The position numbers were made by a program, and so were the translations under genes. The notes beneath the pieces were generated by a model that worked only from the letters and a program-made list of their open reading frames with translations, had not been told where the DNA came from and searched no databases. Of a stretch of 64,000 nt of DNA, positions 55,097-64,000 are shown in pieces. The first letter of the stretch is position 1; each line of letters opens with the position of its first letter. This DNA is from Dyella monticola (GTDB lineage Bacteria > Pseudomonadota > Gammaproteobacteria > Xanthomonadales > Rhodanobacteraceae), in the NCBI RefSeq assembly GCF_003363155.1, contig NZ_QRBE01000003.1, forward strand, positions 186,001-250,000, given 5' to 3'.

Positions 55097-55794
55097 TGGC
55101 ACACATCAATCTACTCCCCTGGCGTGCCGAGCGCCGCAAGATTCGTCAACGCGAGTTCTTCATGCAGCTGGGCGTGGTCGCCCTGGCTGCCATCGGCGTC
55201 CTCGTCGTATGGTGGTTGTGGATGGACTTGCGCATCGACAACCAGAACGATCGCAATGCCTATCTGAAAGACCAGATCAAGTTGGTCGATACACGGCTCG
55301 CAAAGATCCAGGATCTGGAAAAGGTCCGTGCGCAGTTGCTGGCGCGTAAGCAGATCATTGAGCAACTGCAAGCCAATCGTTCGCAGATGGTGCACTTGTT
55401 CGATGAACTGGTGAAAACCATTCCGGGCAGCGTGCGCCTGACGTCCATCAAGCAAGCCGGTGACCAGATGGTGCTGGACGGCGTGGCGCAATCCAACGCC
55501 AGCGTTGCAGAGTACATGCGCAATATCGAAGCATCGCCGTGGATGGGGCAGACCGACCTCAGCAAGACTGAGCACAGCCACGATGCATCGCGTATGCCCT
55601 ATACCTTCGGCCTGACCGTGGCGCTCGCCAAACCCAAGGATGACGGCACAGGGGCTTCGTCCAGCGATACCCCGGCGTTATCGAGCACCAGCGCCTTGGC
55701 GCCACAAGCCAAGGCGAGCCTGACGACACCCCCCGCAACGGCGCCTACGCCGGCCAAGCCAGGCATCACGCCAGCTAAGGGAGGGGCGAAGTAA
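55096..55794 (+). CDS. pilN: type IV pilus assembly protein PilN
   Basis: PilN is a bitopic inner-membrane protein. Its cytoplasmic INLLPWR motif (residues 4-10) binds PilM. A membrane helix (about 25-43), a periplasmic coiled coil (about 45-95) and a ferredoxin-like domain follow. The 232-residue protein ends in an Ala/Thr/Pro-rich tail, longer than in Pseudomonas. The start at 55096 is fixed by the INLLPWR motif; the frame is open upstream inside pilM. It overlaps pilO as TAATG. Confidence 0.96.
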
Positions 55795-56462
55795 TGAAAC
55801 TCTTCGACGATCTGCGCAATCTCGACCGCAACAACATCGGCGGCTGGCCGAAGTCAGTCAAGACGTTTTTCACGGTGTTGCTGTTCCTGGTGATCATGCT
55901 CGTGGGCTGGTACATCGTTATCAGCGATCAGCAGGACACGCTGCAAAACCTCGCTGGTCAGGAAACGAAGCTCAAGCAGGAGTTCTCCGATAAGCAGGCC
56001 AAATCGGTCAACTTGGAAGCCCTGCAGCAGCAGCTGGATGAAATGAAGGACATGCTGCGCCAGTTGCTGCGTCAGCTACCCAGCAAGACCGAAATGCCTG
56101 AACTGTTGGTGGACGTTTCGCAGACGGCTCTTTCGGCCGGCCTTCAGCAGGAACTGTTCCAGCCTGGCACGGAAGTTCCGAAGGACTTCTACGCGGAGAA
56201 GCCAATCCAGCTCAAGATGATCGGCACTTACCATCAGTTCGGCGCCTTCATCAGTGGCGTGGCTTCGTTACCGCGCGTGGTGATTCTGACCATGCATGAC
56301 GTTTCGCTAACCCCGCTCAATCCTGCGGGCAAGGGTGCCGAACCCGCGGCCAACCAGCTGCTGGTGCTGCAGGGAACGGTCAAGACCTACCGCTATCTCG
56401 ATGATTCCGAAACCAGTGAGGCGAAAAACAGCAAGGTGAAGAAGCCCGGGGGGCGGAAATGA
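55794..56462 (+). CDS. pilO: type IV pilus assembly protein PilO
   Basis: PilO pairs with PilN to form the periplasmic alignment complex. The 222-residue protein has a cytoplasmic N-terminus (FDDLRNLDRNNIGGWP), one membrane helix (about 24-43), a coiled coil (about 45-95) and a ferredoxin-like domain containing YHQFGAFISGVASLPRVVI. Basic residues end the protein. The last codons overlap pilP (ATGA). Confidence 0.96.
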   Translation: MKLFDDLRNLDRNNIGGWPKSVKTFFTVLLFLVIMLVGWYIVISDQQDTLQNLAGQETKLKQEFSDKQAKSVNLEALQQQLDEMKDMLRQLLRQLPSKTEMPELLVDVSQTALSAGLQQELFQPGTEVPKDFYAEKPIQLKMIGTYHQFGAFISGVASLPRVVILTMHDVSLTPLNPAGKGAEPAANQLLVLQGTVKTYRYLDDSETSEAKNSKVKKPGGRK

Positions 56463-56998
56463 GAGCCATGATCGCCATGCGGCCCGTCCGCCTGATCAAG
56501 CTGTGCTTGCTGATCGCTACCGCGCTTGTGCTGGCTGGTTGTACACGCGGCATGTCGGACCTGCGTGACTGGGTGGCGCAGGAAAAAGCCAAGCGCGGCG
56601 CGCCGATTCCCCCGCTGCCGGTCATCAAGACCTTCGAAACCTTCAGTTATAGCGACCAGGACAAGCGCGATCCCTTCAGTCCTAGCGAGGACGAGTTGAA
56701 CCAAGGCAACGGCCCGCGGCCGGATGCGGGTCGCCCGCGCGAGCCGCTCGAGGCCTTTTCGCTGGACAGCCTGAGGATGGTTGGCACGATCGGTGCTGGT
56801 TCGAACATAGAAGCATTGGTCAAGGATCCCGGTGGCGTGATCCATCGCGTGCACGTTAACGAATACATGGGCCAGAACTACGGCCGCGTCACCGCCATCA
56901 GTGGTGATCACGTCGACCTGGTCGAATTGGTTTCCAACGGCAATGGCGGCTGGGCGGAACGTCCGGCCAGCATCGCGCTCGAAGCGCAGGCGAAATAG
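56459..56998 (+). CDS. pilP: type IV pilus lipoprotein PilP
   Basis: PilP is an inner-membrane lipoprotein that links PilNO to the secretin PilQ. The 179-residue precursor has a lipobox ending at Cys 28 (LVLAGC). A disordered segment with the conserved KRDPFSP motif follows, then a beta-domain (about 95-165; MVGTIG, ALVKDPGGVIHRVHVNEYMG). It overlaps the pilO stop, and pilQ starts 19 bases after its stop. Confidence 0.95.
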   Translation: MRAMIAMRPVRLIKLCLLIATALVLAGCTRGMSDLRDWVAQEKAKRGAPIPPLPVIKTFETFSYSDQDKRDPFSPSEDELNQGNGPRPDAGRPREPLEAFSLDSLRMVGTIGAGSNIEALVKDPGGVIHRVHVNEYMGQNYGRVTAISGDHVDLVELVSNGNGGWAERPASIALEAQAK

Positions 56999-57017
56999 GA
57001 ATACAGGGGCTGATGCA

Positions 57018-59216
57018 ATGACTAATTCCATCCAAACAGTCCGGAGTCGCGCCATGCGCCTGGCCAGCCGTTGCCTGATCACCTTCATGGTGCTGGGTGC
57101 CGCCTTGTGGGCGAGCGCTGCCCTGGCGACCAGCACGCTGCAAGACATCACCTATAAGACGCTGCCAGGTGGTCGCGTCCAGCTGCGCATGAGCTTCGAC
57201 AGCAGCCAGGTCCCGCAGCCGAACATCTTCACGACCGAAAATCCACCACGCATTGCGATCGATTTTCCAGACACGGCCAACGATGCGGCGCGCCACCAGG
57301 ATATCGGTGTCGGCACGACTTCAGGCGTGTCGGCAGTGTCGGCCGGTGGACGCACGCGCGTCGTTGTCGAGCTGATGCAGTCCTCGTCGTATAAATCAAG
57401 CGTGGAAGGCAATAGCCTGGTCCTGGTCGTCAACAACGGAACGGTGACGCAACCGGTGACCACGGCCGCCACGATCGATCCCTCCAAGGCGTTGCCTTCG
57501 GCCTTGAACGGACCGGCCATTACGAATATCGATTTCCAGCGCGGCGCTAACGGCTCGGGTCGTGTGGTGATCAACTTCAGCGGTTCGGGCGCTAATGCGA
57601 ACATGCATCGCCAGGGCGATACCCTGGCCGTGGACGTCAGCAACGCCCAACTGCCCGTGAGCCAGGCGCAGCGCTTGAACGTATTGGACTTTGCCACACC
57701 GGTGCAGTCGATCTCGCCGAAGTCCACGCCTAATGGGGCGCACATCGACATCACGTTCAGTGGCGATGTTGAAGCGTCCTCTTATCAGACGGGCAGCCAG
57801 TACGTTGTCGAAGTGACGCCCAAAAAGCAGGAGTCGAAGAACACCAACCCCGGCTCCGACGCGCAGCCGGTGTACACGGGCAACCGGGTGACCTTCAACT
57901 TCCAGGACATCCCGGTGCGTTCGGTGCTGCAATTGCTGGCCGATTACTCCGGCGTTAACATGGTGGCCTCCGACACGGTGGGCGGCAGCATCACGTTGCG
58001 CCTGAACAATGTGCCTTGGGATCAGGCGCTCGACGTGATCCTGCGTGCCAAGGATCTGGACAAGCGCCGCGATGGCAACGTGATCTGGATCGCTCCGCAG
58101 AAGGAATTGGCCGATTACGAGCAGAGTGTTGCCGATGCGCGCTTCAAGGCGCAGGACAATGCGCCGCTCGTCACTACTTACATTCCGATCAGCTACGGTA
58201 AGGCGCAAGACATCGCCAAGTTGCTCACGACGGGGAGCATGCAGAGCGTAGCCGGGGGTGCCGGCGGCAGTGGTACCGCGAGTCAGCACCGAGGTTTCTT
58301 GTCCCCCCGCGGCAGTGTCACGTTCGATCTACGCACCAACACCCTGCTCATTAACGACACAGCCGAAAAGACGGCCGAGATACGTTCGATCGTTGCGCAG
58401 TTGGATCGCCCCGTACAGCAGGTACTGATCGAATCGCGCATCGTGATCGCGACCGACGACTTTGAGCGCGATCTGGGCGTTCAATGGGGCGTGAACGGCA
58501 ACCGCACCAATCCCAGCGGCCAGGTTTTGCAAGTCGGCAGCGCTTTGGGTAGCACACAAGGCAACAACGGCTCGTCAGCCACTCTGGGCTCGGGCGGTTT
58601 GAACGTAAACTTGCCGGCGAGCCCCACCACCGGCACCGCATCGCAACTCGCCGCCGCCATCCTCGGCAAGAACTACGCCTTGGATCTGGAGCTCTCCGCG
58701 GCACAAACCGAAGGCCGCAGCCAGCTCGTTTCCAGCCCGCGCGTCATCACCGCCAACCAACAGGAAGCGGATATCCGCCAAGGTCAGGAAATCGGCTATG
58801 TGACGTTCCAGAACACCAGCGGCGGCTCGGGCACGAGCGGCACGGCGACGGTCGCGTTCAAGGATGCGGTGCTCGAACTGAAGGTCACGCCGACGATCAC
58901 CGCCGACAATCGCGTCTACCTCGCGATCAACGTGAACAAGGATTCGCTGGACCATTACATCAACGTCACCGGCAGCGGCCAGGTACCGGTTATCGACACG
59001 CGTTCACTCAATACGTCGGTGTTGGTGGATGACGGCCAGACCGTCGTGCTTGGCGGCATCTACGAAGTGACCAAGACCGACAGCGTCGCCAAGGTGCCGG
59101 GCTTGGGCGACATCCCGGTCCTGGGGTATCTGTTCCGCAGCACGCAGCACATCAACGACAAGGACGAATTGCTAATCTTCGTCACCCCGCGCATCCTCAG
59201 CGATAGCCTGCAATAA
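57018..59216 (+). CDS. pilQ: type IV pilus secretin PilQ
   Basis: PilQ forms the outer-membrane pore for the pilus fibre. From ATG 57018 the 732-residue precursor has a signal peptide (to about Ala 37), two AMIN domains (about 40-145 and 160-265) that bind peptidoglycan, N0/STN and N1 domains (about 290-450) and the secretin barrel ending in VPGLGDIPVLGYLFRS. The frame extends 39 codons upstream into pilP. It is the last gene of pilMNOPQ; a strong terminator follows. Confidence 0.96.
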   Translation: MTNSIQTVRSRAMRLASRCLITFMVLGAALWASAALATSTLQDITYKTLPGGRVQLRMSFDSSQVPQPNIFTTENPPRIAIDFPDTANDAARHQDIGVGTTSGVSAVSAGGRTRVVVELMQSSSYKSSVEGNSLVLVVNNGTVTQPVTTAATIDPSKALPSALNGPAITNIDFQRGANGSGRVVINFSGSGANANMHRQGDTLAVDVSNAQLPVSQAQRLNVLDFATPVQSISPKSTPNGAHIDITFSGDVEASSYQTGSQYVVEVTPKKQESKNTNPGSDAQPVYTGNRVTFNFQDIPVRSVLQLLADYSGVNMVASDTVGGSITLRLNNVPWDQALDVILRAKDLDKRRDGNVIWIAPQKELADYEQSVADARFKAQDNAPLVTTYIPISYGKAQDIAKLLTTGSMQSVAGGAGGSGTASQHRGFLSPRGSVTFDLRTNTLLINDTAEKTAEIRSIVAQLDRPVQQVLIESRIVIATDDFERDLGVQWGVNGNRTNPSGQVLQVGSALGSTQGNNGSSATLGSGGLNVNLPASPTTGTASQLAAAILGKNYALDLELSAAQTEGRSQLVSSPRVITANQQEADIRQGQEIGYVTFQNTSGGSGTSGTATVAFKDAVLELKVTPTITADNRVYLAINVNKDSLDHYINVTGSGQVPVIDTRSLNTSVLVDDGQTVVLGGIYEVTKTDSVAKVPGLGDIPVLGYLFRSTQHINDKDELLIFVTPRILSDSLQ

Positions 59217-59231
59217 GCGCGGATCGGTGTT

Positions 59232-59263
59232 AAAAAAGGGGCGGCCCGCAAGCCGCCCCTTTT
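59232..59263 (+). terminator. Rho-independent terminator after pilQ
   Basis: AAAAGGGGCGGC (59234-59245) and GCCGCCCCTTTT (59252-59263) form a 12-bp perfect stem with a six-base loop. Confidence 0.92.
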
Positions 59264-59341
59264 GCGTTGCGAGGCCACATCCGCGCAAACTTTCCTACGC
59301 AGCTGTGGTCTCAACCCCACCCAGCAGTACAGGATTCTCGG

Positions 59342-60334
59342 ATGGATATGCCCCAAGTCCCCACGCCCGGGCGTCTGCAACAAGCGTTTTCCCGTCTCCG
59401 CGATGACCTGCGGCAACACATCATCGGCCAGCCGCGGCTCATCGATTGCCTCTTGATCGCCTTGCTGGCCGATGGCCATCTTCTGGTGGAAGGTGCGCCC
59501 GGCCTGGCGAAGACCACGGCCGTCAAGGCACTGGCGACTCGCATCGAGGCGGATTTTCACAGAGTGCAATTCACGCCGGACTTGCTGCCCGCCGACCTTA
59601 CCGGCACCGACATCTTTCGCCCGCAGGCGGGCACTTTCGAATTCGAACGCGGCCCGCTGTTTCACAACATAGTGCTGGCCGATGAAATCAACCGCGCGCC
59701 GGCGAAAGTACAGTCGGCGCTGCTGGAAGCCATGGCGGAGCGGCAGATTACCGTGGGGCGCAACACGTGGCGCTTGCCAGAGTTGTTCATGGTGATGGCA
59801 ACGCAGAACCCGATCGAACAAGAAGGCACGTTTGCACTGCCGGAGGCACAACTGGACCGCTTCGTCATGCATGTCACGATCGGCTACCCGGATGCCGCGG
59901 CAGAACTCGCCATCCTGCGCCTCGCGCGTGAGCAGGCAGGCAAGCCCGCGCTCGCAGCTTCCATGGTAGCGTCCGTATCGCAGGAAGACGTATTTGCCGC
60001 GCGCGAAGAGGTGTTGCGCGTGCACATGGCATCCGCGCTGGAGCAATACCTCACGCAGCTCGTGCTTGCGACGCGTGACGCCGGGCGTTACGGCCCAGAG
60101 TTGAAGCGCTGGATTGCCTGGGGCGTCAGCCCCCGCGCTACCATCGCGCTGGATCGCTGCGCACGCGCACACGCCTGGCTGAGCGGCCGCGACTTCGCGT
60201 TGCCCGAAGACGTGCATGCGATCGTCTACGAGGTGCTGCGCCATCGCGTGCTGCTCAGTTACGAGGCCGAGGCCGAAGGCATTCGCAGCGATAAAGTCGT
60301 CAGTCGTTTGCTGGATCTCGTTCCGTTGCCGTGA
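59342..60334 (+). CDS. MoxR family AAA+ ATPase
   Basis: This cytoplasmic AAA+ chaperone-like ATPase has 330 residues. Walker A is GAPGLAKTTAVKAL, Walker B is IVLADEINRAPAKVQSALLE and sensor 1 is VMATQNPIEQEGTF. MoxR proteins activate VWA-domain partners, here probably the two VWA proteins encoded downstream. I choose ATG 59342; the frame is open from 59267, within the region just after the pilQ terminator. Its end overlaps the DUF58 gene by four bases (GTGA). Confidence 0.93.
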   Translation: MDMPQVPTPGRLQQAFSRLRDDLRQHIIGQPRLIDCLLIALLADGHLLVEGAPGLAKTTAVKALATRIEADFHRVQFTPDLLPADLTGTDIFRPQAGTFEFERGPLFHNIVLADEINRAPAKVQSALLEAMAERQITVGRNTWRLPELFMVMATQNPIEQEGTFALPEAQLDRFVMHVTIGYPDAAAELAILRLAREQAGKPALAASMVASVSQEDVFAAREEVLRVHMASALEQYLTQLVLATRDAGRYGPELKRWIAWGVSPRATIALDRCARAHAWLSGRDFALPEDVHAIVYEVLRHRVLLSYEAEAEGIRSDKVVSRLLDLVPLP

Positions 60335-61260
60335 ACGCCGTCGTTGATAATCCGTCCGATGGCGATGGCCGCGTTAGTGTCTCGCTGGCCGAACTCATCG
60401 CCTTGCGCGCACGTGTGGCGCGACTGCGCGTGCCACCGCAAGACAGCCGCGCTACACGCGTAGGTACGCAAACGAGCCGTTTATATGGCCGTGGCATGGA
60501 CTACGCCGAGTCGCGTGCCTATCAACCTGGCGATGACGTACGTCGCCTGGACTGGCGCTTGACCGCACGCATCGGCCGGCTTCACACCAAGCTCTTTCAG
60601 GAAGAACGCGAAGGTCAATTGCTGATCCTGCTTGATCGTCATGCGACCATGCATTTTGGTACACGGGTGCGCTTCAAATCGGTACAAGCAGCACGCGTGG
60701 CCGCCACCGCAGCCTGGTATGCCACCAAGGCGGGTGAACGAGTTGGCTTGATGACCTTCGGCGAAAGCGAGTATCTGCAACGCCCCCGTGGCGGTGTACG
60801 CGGCGCCCTGGATGTATGCGGTGCGTTGGCACGCAGTGAGGTGGGTCGCGCGCAGAATCGATCGCTTTCGTATGCACTTGGGCAAGTTGCGAAGCTGCAG
60901 CATGGCGCCAACCGCGTTCTATTGATCAGTGATGGGCAAAGTTGCGACGACGCGGCGCGGCTTCGACTTCCACAATTGATGCGGCACACCGCTGTGCGCA
61001 TCCTGATTGTTGCCGACGTGCTCGAGCTGCAACCGGTGCCAGCCGGCAACTACCCCATCGAACACGATGGCGAGCGTCGCCACATGACATTGCAATCTAA
61101 GCCGCAGCGCGAGGCATTTCAGCAAAGCCTGGGCGCCGGACAGACTCGGCTCGCAGCCATGGCGGCCTCGCTGGGCATTCCGTGGCATACCATCGATACC
61201 GCTGCCGATCCTATCGATGCGGTCGCATCCCTCTTGCGCAATGGGGGAGGTCATCGATGA
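60331..61260 (+). CDS. DUF58 domain-containing protein
   Basis: The 309-residue protein is a DUF58 protein, a VWA-like family regularly encoded after moxR. The signature is GRGMDYAESRAYQPGDDVRRLDW (about 50-72), read as GRGMDYAESRAYQPGDD followed by VRRLDW, with a VWA-like segment LLILLDRHATMHFGT, whose metal site is poor. Cytoplasmic. GTG start overlaps the moxR stop, and its own stop overlaps the DUF4381 gene (ATGA). It is presumed to act with MoxR on envelope proteins. Confidence 0.9.
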   Translation: MNAVVDNPSDGDGRVSVSLAELIALRARVARLRVPPQDSRATRVGTQTSRLYGRGMDYAESRAYQPGDDVRRLDWRLTARIGRLHTKLFQEEREGQLLILLDRHATMHFGTRVRFKSVQAARVAATAAWYATKAGERVGLMTFGESEYLQRPRGGVRGALDVCGALARSEVGRAQNRSLSYALGQVAKLQHGANRVLLISDGQSCDDAARLRLPQLMRHTAVRILIVADVLELQPVPAGNYPIEHDGERRHMTLQSKPQREAFQQSLGAGQTRLAAMAASLGIPWHTIDTAADPIDAVASLLRNGGGHR

Positions 61261-61760
61261 AAGGGCAGTTTCCACAATCGTCGGCCGACCTGCCACTGCG
61301 CGATATTCATCTTCCGCCCCCGCCGTCATGGTGGCCGCCTGCGCCGGGTTGGTGGATGCTGTTTGCGCTTGTCTGCATAGCCTGCATCATCGGCTTTGTC
61401 ATTTATCGGCGTATGCGACGCGCGCGGATGTGGCGAGCGCGAATCATGAGCGAAGTGCGGTCATTGGCGACGCGTCATGTCGACGACGATGCTGCCTACG
61501 CTGCCGCGCTGCATCAGCTTCTGCGTCGCGCCGCATTGCGCTACGCGTCCGATGCACACCATTTGCAAGGTGAGCCGTGGCGGTGCGTACTGGCACAGGT
61601 ACCTGTCGACGCGACTACGCTCGATGTGCTGATGACACTTGAGGCACGCATGTATCAGCCGCACGCGCCGTTCGATCGGGATGCAGCCGGGCACGCCGTG
61701 CATCAGTGGCTGCACGCCGCATGGCGGCGCGTAAAGCCGGTGGAGTTTGGGCATGCCTGA
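61257..61760 (+). CDS. DUF4381 domain-containing membrane protein
   Basis: The 167-residue protein has a Pro-rich N-terminus (LPLRDIHLPPPPSWWPPAPG), one membrane helix (about 31-50) and a basic cytoplasmic helical domain. This is the DUF4381 layout found between DUF58 and VWA genes in proteobacterial Bat-like operons. The function is unknown; it may hold the complex at the inner membrane. The start at 61257 overlaps the DUF58 stop; eight bases overlap the next gene. Confidence 0.88.
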   Translation: MKGQFPQSSADLPLRDIHLPPPPSWWPPAPGWWMLFALVCIACIIGFVIYRRMRRARMWRARIMSEVRSLATRHVDDDAAYAAALHQLLRRAALRYASDAHHLQGEPWRCVLAQVPVDATTLDVLMTLEARMYQPHAPFDRDAAGHAVHQWLHAAWRRVKPVEFGHA

Positions 61761-62730
61761 ATTTGCGTGGCCATGGATATTTGTGCTGTTGCCGCTGCCG
61801 TGGTTGATCTGGCGTGTGTGGAAGCCGGTGTCACCAGGGCAAGCGCTGCGTCTGCCGCATGCGTCCTTGTCGTGGGGCCTGGGTGAACACGTTTCACCGC
61901 GCAACGCGGCCCCTTGGTTGCTGGCGTTGGGTTGGCTGAGTTTGCTCGTCGCCGGGGCGAGACCACAAATCGTAGGGCCGCCGCAAGCGCAGACACGCAG
62001 TGGCCGCGCCATGATGCTGGCCGTCGATCTGTCCGGCAGCATGGAGACGCCGGACATGGTGCTGGGTGGGCAGCAGCTCAGTCGTTTCGGTGCCGTGGAA
62101 GCGATCGCAAACGACTTCATTTCCCGGCGCAGCGGCGATGAGCTTGGCCTGGTCTTATTTGGCACCCATGCGTTTCTCGTCACGCCGCTTACATACGATC
62201 TCAATGCGGTGCGCGCGCAATTGCAGGGTGCGGCAGTGGGATTGCCCGGCACGCAAACCGCCATCGGCGATGCGATCGCCATTGCGGTGAAACGGCTGGC
62301 GGCGTTGCCACAGCAGGCGCGCGTGCTGATCCTGCTCACTGATGGGGTTAACAATTCCGGCAGCATTTCGCCACGGGACGCGGCGCGTGCCGCCAAAGCC
62401 GCAGGCGTGCGCGTCTATACCATCGGGATTGGCGCCACACGCATGACGGTGCCTGGTCTGTTCGGTGACAGCGTGATCAACCCGTCGGCCGATCTCGACG
62501 CAGACATGCTCACCTATATCGCTCATGAAACCGGGGGCCAGTTCTATCGCGCTACCGACGGCAATCAGCTTGCCGATGCCTATCGTGCCATCGATGCACT
62601 GGAGCCGATGCCGCAGCAGGGTCCCACGTTCCGTCCGCGGCATGACCTGTTCCGCGTGCCGCTTGCGGTGGCGGGCGTGTGTCTGCTGTTTGGTTTGCTG
62701 TGGCCGCGTTTGAAAGGGGCGAGCGCGTGA
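61753..62730 (+). CDS. BatA-like VWA domain membrane protein
   Basis: The 325-residue protein has two membrane helices near the N-terminus (about 5-20 and 55-70), a VWA domain (about 85-290) and a C-terminal helix (about 300-318). The metal-dependent MIDAS is intact: DLSGSM at 92-97, with a later TQTAIGDAI (Thr) and LLTDGVNN (Asp). This is the BatA type associated with MoxR ATPases. It starts at ATG 61753 inside the DUF4381 gene and overlaps the next gene as GTGA. Confidence 0.9.
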   Translation: MPEFAWPWIFVLLPLPWLIWRVWKPVSPGQALRLPHASLSWGLGEHVSPRNAAPWLLALGWLSLLVAGARPQIVGPPQAQTRSGRAMMLAVDLSGSMETPDMVLGGQQLSRFGAVEAIANDFISRRSGDELGLVLFGTHAFLVTPLTYDLNAVRAQLQGAAVGLPGTQTAIGDAIAIAVKRLAALPQQARVLILLTDGVNNSGSISPRDAARAAKAAGVRVYTIGIGATRMTVPGLFGDSVINPSADLDADMLTYIAHETGGQFYRATDGNQLADAYRAIDALEPMPQQGPTFRPRHDLFRVPLAVAGVCLLFGLLWPRLKGASA

Positions 62731-64000
62731 GCGAAGCCCTGCATCAGTTTCATTTTCTCCAGCCTATGTGGTTGTTGGGATTGCTGGCGTTGCCGTTGTT
62801 GATCTGGTTTGGCGCACGCAGTGATGCGTCGCACCGTGCCCTCAGCCGACTGGCCGACCCAGAACTGTTGCCACATCTGGTGAGCGGTACATCGCAACGC
62901 ACGCGGCTACCGTCGGCATTGCTCGCTGTGGGATGGACGCTGGGTGTTCTCGCGCTGGCAGGCCCTAGCTGGAGCCGCATGGCCGAACCGATGTTTGCCG
63001 ACCGCGCGGCGCAGGTTGTCGCGATGTCGCTATCGAGCCACATGTTGGCGCGCGATGTACCGCCAAGCCGTATCGAGCGTGCACGGTACAAGGCACGCGA
63101 TCTATTGCAGGCCAATCACGACGGCTTGAACGGTCTGATCGGTTATGCCGGACAATCCTTTGTGGTGGCGCCGTTGACCGGCGACGCCCACAGCCTCGAT
63201 ACCTTGCTCGATGCCATGTCACCCGATGTCATGCCTGTCGACGGCGACAACGCCGCGCAAGCCATCGAACAGGGTGTCACCCTGATCCATGGTGCCAAGC
63301 TGAGCACCGGCGCAATCGTATTGATCACCGACGATGCCGACGACGCTGCTCAGGCTGCGGCCCGTTCGGCCCGAGCGTCCGGTGTGCACGTTTCGGTGCT
63401 GGGCATCGGCACGTCGCAAGGCGCACCCGTGCAACTGGCAGACGGCAGTTTCGCGCACGATGATCAGGGCAACATGATTGTTGCTCGTCGCAACGATCTA
63501 AACCTGCATGCACTCGCAGAGGCTGGCGGTGGTCGTTATCTCCCTATGACGGAAAATGGCGATGACGTGGCCGCGTTGCACGCTACCTTGCGTACACCCG
63601 GGCATGCATCGCTGGCACAAGGCCAGGAAAACGACGTGTGGCAGGATCGCGGCCCGTGGTTATTGCTGCCCTTGCTGCTGATCGTCGCCATGGCGTTTCG
63701 GCGCGGATGGGTTTTACTGTTGCCGCTGGTGCTGCTACCGCTGTTGCCGACGACAGCCAAAGCGTCGGGCTGGCAAGACTGGTGGCTTCGCCCGGACCAA
63801 CAGGCAGCAAGCGCCTTGCAGCAAGGAAACGCCGCCAAAGCACAGCAGCTTGCCGAGGATCCAGCATGGCGCGGCGCGGCGGCATATCGCGCCAAGGATT
63901 ACGCCGCAGCCGTGCAGGCGCTGGAACACGCCAACAATGCGGAGACGCAATACAACCTCGGCAATGCGCTTGCCAGGCTTGGCCGGTACCCGGAGGCGAT
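62727..64000 (+). CDS. VWA-TPR (BatB/BatC-like) membrane protein, cut by the window end
   Basis: This frame is open to the window edge, so only 424 residues are seen. It has N-terminal membrane helices (LQPMWLLGLLALPLLIWFG and about 64-78), a VWA domain (about 95-300), two further hydrophobic segments (about 313-345) and the start of TPR repeats (AASALQQGNAAKAQQLAEDP, then ETQYNLGNALARLGRYPEA). The MIDAS is degenerate: SLSSHM at 101-106 where DxSxS is expected. GTG start overlaps the previous stop. It is the last visible gene of the MoxR-Bat operon. Confidence 0.88.
   Translation, partial: MSEALHQFHFLQPMWLLGLLALPLLIWFGARSDASHRALSRLADPELLPHLVSGTSQRTRLPSALLAVGWTLGVLALAGPSWSRMAEPMFADRAAQVVAMSLSSHMLARDVPPSRIERARYKARDLLQANHDGLNGLIGYAGQSFVVAPLTGDAHSLDTLLDAMSPDVMPVDGDNAAQAIEQGVTLIHGAKLSTGAIVLITDDADDAAQAAARSARASGVHVSVLGIGTSQGAPVQLADGSFAHDDQGNMIVARRNDLNLHALAEAGGGRYLPMTENGDDVAALHATLRTPGHASLAQGQENDVWQDRGPWLLLPLLLIVAMAFRRGWVLLLPLVLLPLLPTTAKASGWQDWWLRPDQQAASALQQGNAAKAQQLAEDPAWRGAAAYRAKDYAAAVQALEHANNAETQYNLGNALARLGRYPEA

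Noticed and set aside
59060-60244. 394-codon minus-strand frame spanning the pilQ end and moxR
   Set aside because: It crosses a strong terminator and is antisense to two recognised genes; composition is that of a shadow frame.

Overview
The window is a gene-dense, high-G+C chromosomal segment of a gammaproteobacterium of the order Xanthomonadales, most likely family Rhodanobacteraceae (Dyella/Rhodanobacter/Luteibacter group). The grounds are a Clp-type Crp/Fnr regulator beside speD, the order coq7-glcF-rplM-rpsI, zapA-6S RNA-fau, ygfB-pepP, gmk/rpoZ/spoT/ridA/recG, mrcA next to pilMNOPQ, and protein sequences resembling Xanthomonas homologues throughout. Genus is inference. I see no insertion sequence, integrase, prophage or CRISPR array.

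Layout. 1-2.6 kb: end of the trp operon (trpD, trpC) and a HAD phosphatase. 2.7-5.7 kb: an autoregulated-looking MarR-GNAT fusion, clp and divergent speD. 5.8-8.9 kb: coq7 and glcF opposite rplM-rpsI, then tRNA-Gln(CUG). 8.9-17.3 kb: an accessory stretch with lower G+C by eye: an unrecognised protein made of two tandem copies of a 240-250-residue module, a secreted GH78 alpha-L-rhamnosidase and a TonB-dependent receptor. 17.4-22.6 kb: housekeeping genes (GNAT, rpiA, EVE protein, fau, 6S RNA, zapA, a ZapB-like coiled coil, ygfB, pepP). 22.9-31.5 kb: Tat-exported phospholipase C, pepQ, a membrane-anchored XseA-like protein that has lost key residues, a DUF3050 protein and a PilZ/DUF1631 pair. 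31.6-35.7 kb: hemW-rdgB-rph facing yicC-gmk. 35.8-40.3 kb: the Mla lipid-transport operon mlaFEDCB, with mlaA convergent. 40.5-46.4 kb: rpoZ, spoT, a GNAT gene, ridA, recG. 46.5-51 kb: a Tlde1-like (DUF2778) toxin with a coupled periplasmic partner, nucleoside hydrolase, L31 type B, gltA and a conserved unknown. 51.1-59.3 kb: mrcA and divergent pilMNOPQ. 59.3-64 kb: a MoxR/DUF58/DUF4381/VWA/VWA-TPR (Bat-like) operon cut by the window end.

How the genes work together. Several modules concern the envelope: Mla phospholipid trafficking, PBP1A, the type IV pilus alignment and secretin complex, the TonB receptor and the Bat-like cluster. Cyclic-di-GMP inputs are represented by Clp (by homology) and the PilZ protein.

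The observations I rate highest are the membrane-tethered XseA-like protein (26.6-27.6 kb), the MlaD with two complete MCE modules (37.5-38.3 kb), the DUF2778 toxin/immunity-like pair (46.5-47.3 kb), the internally duplicated orphan protein (9.3-10.8 kb), and an intergenic-type repeat read in frame inside glcF (7.2 kb). Terminators, operators and starts were judged by eye. No similarity search was run, so family names rest on recognised motifs.
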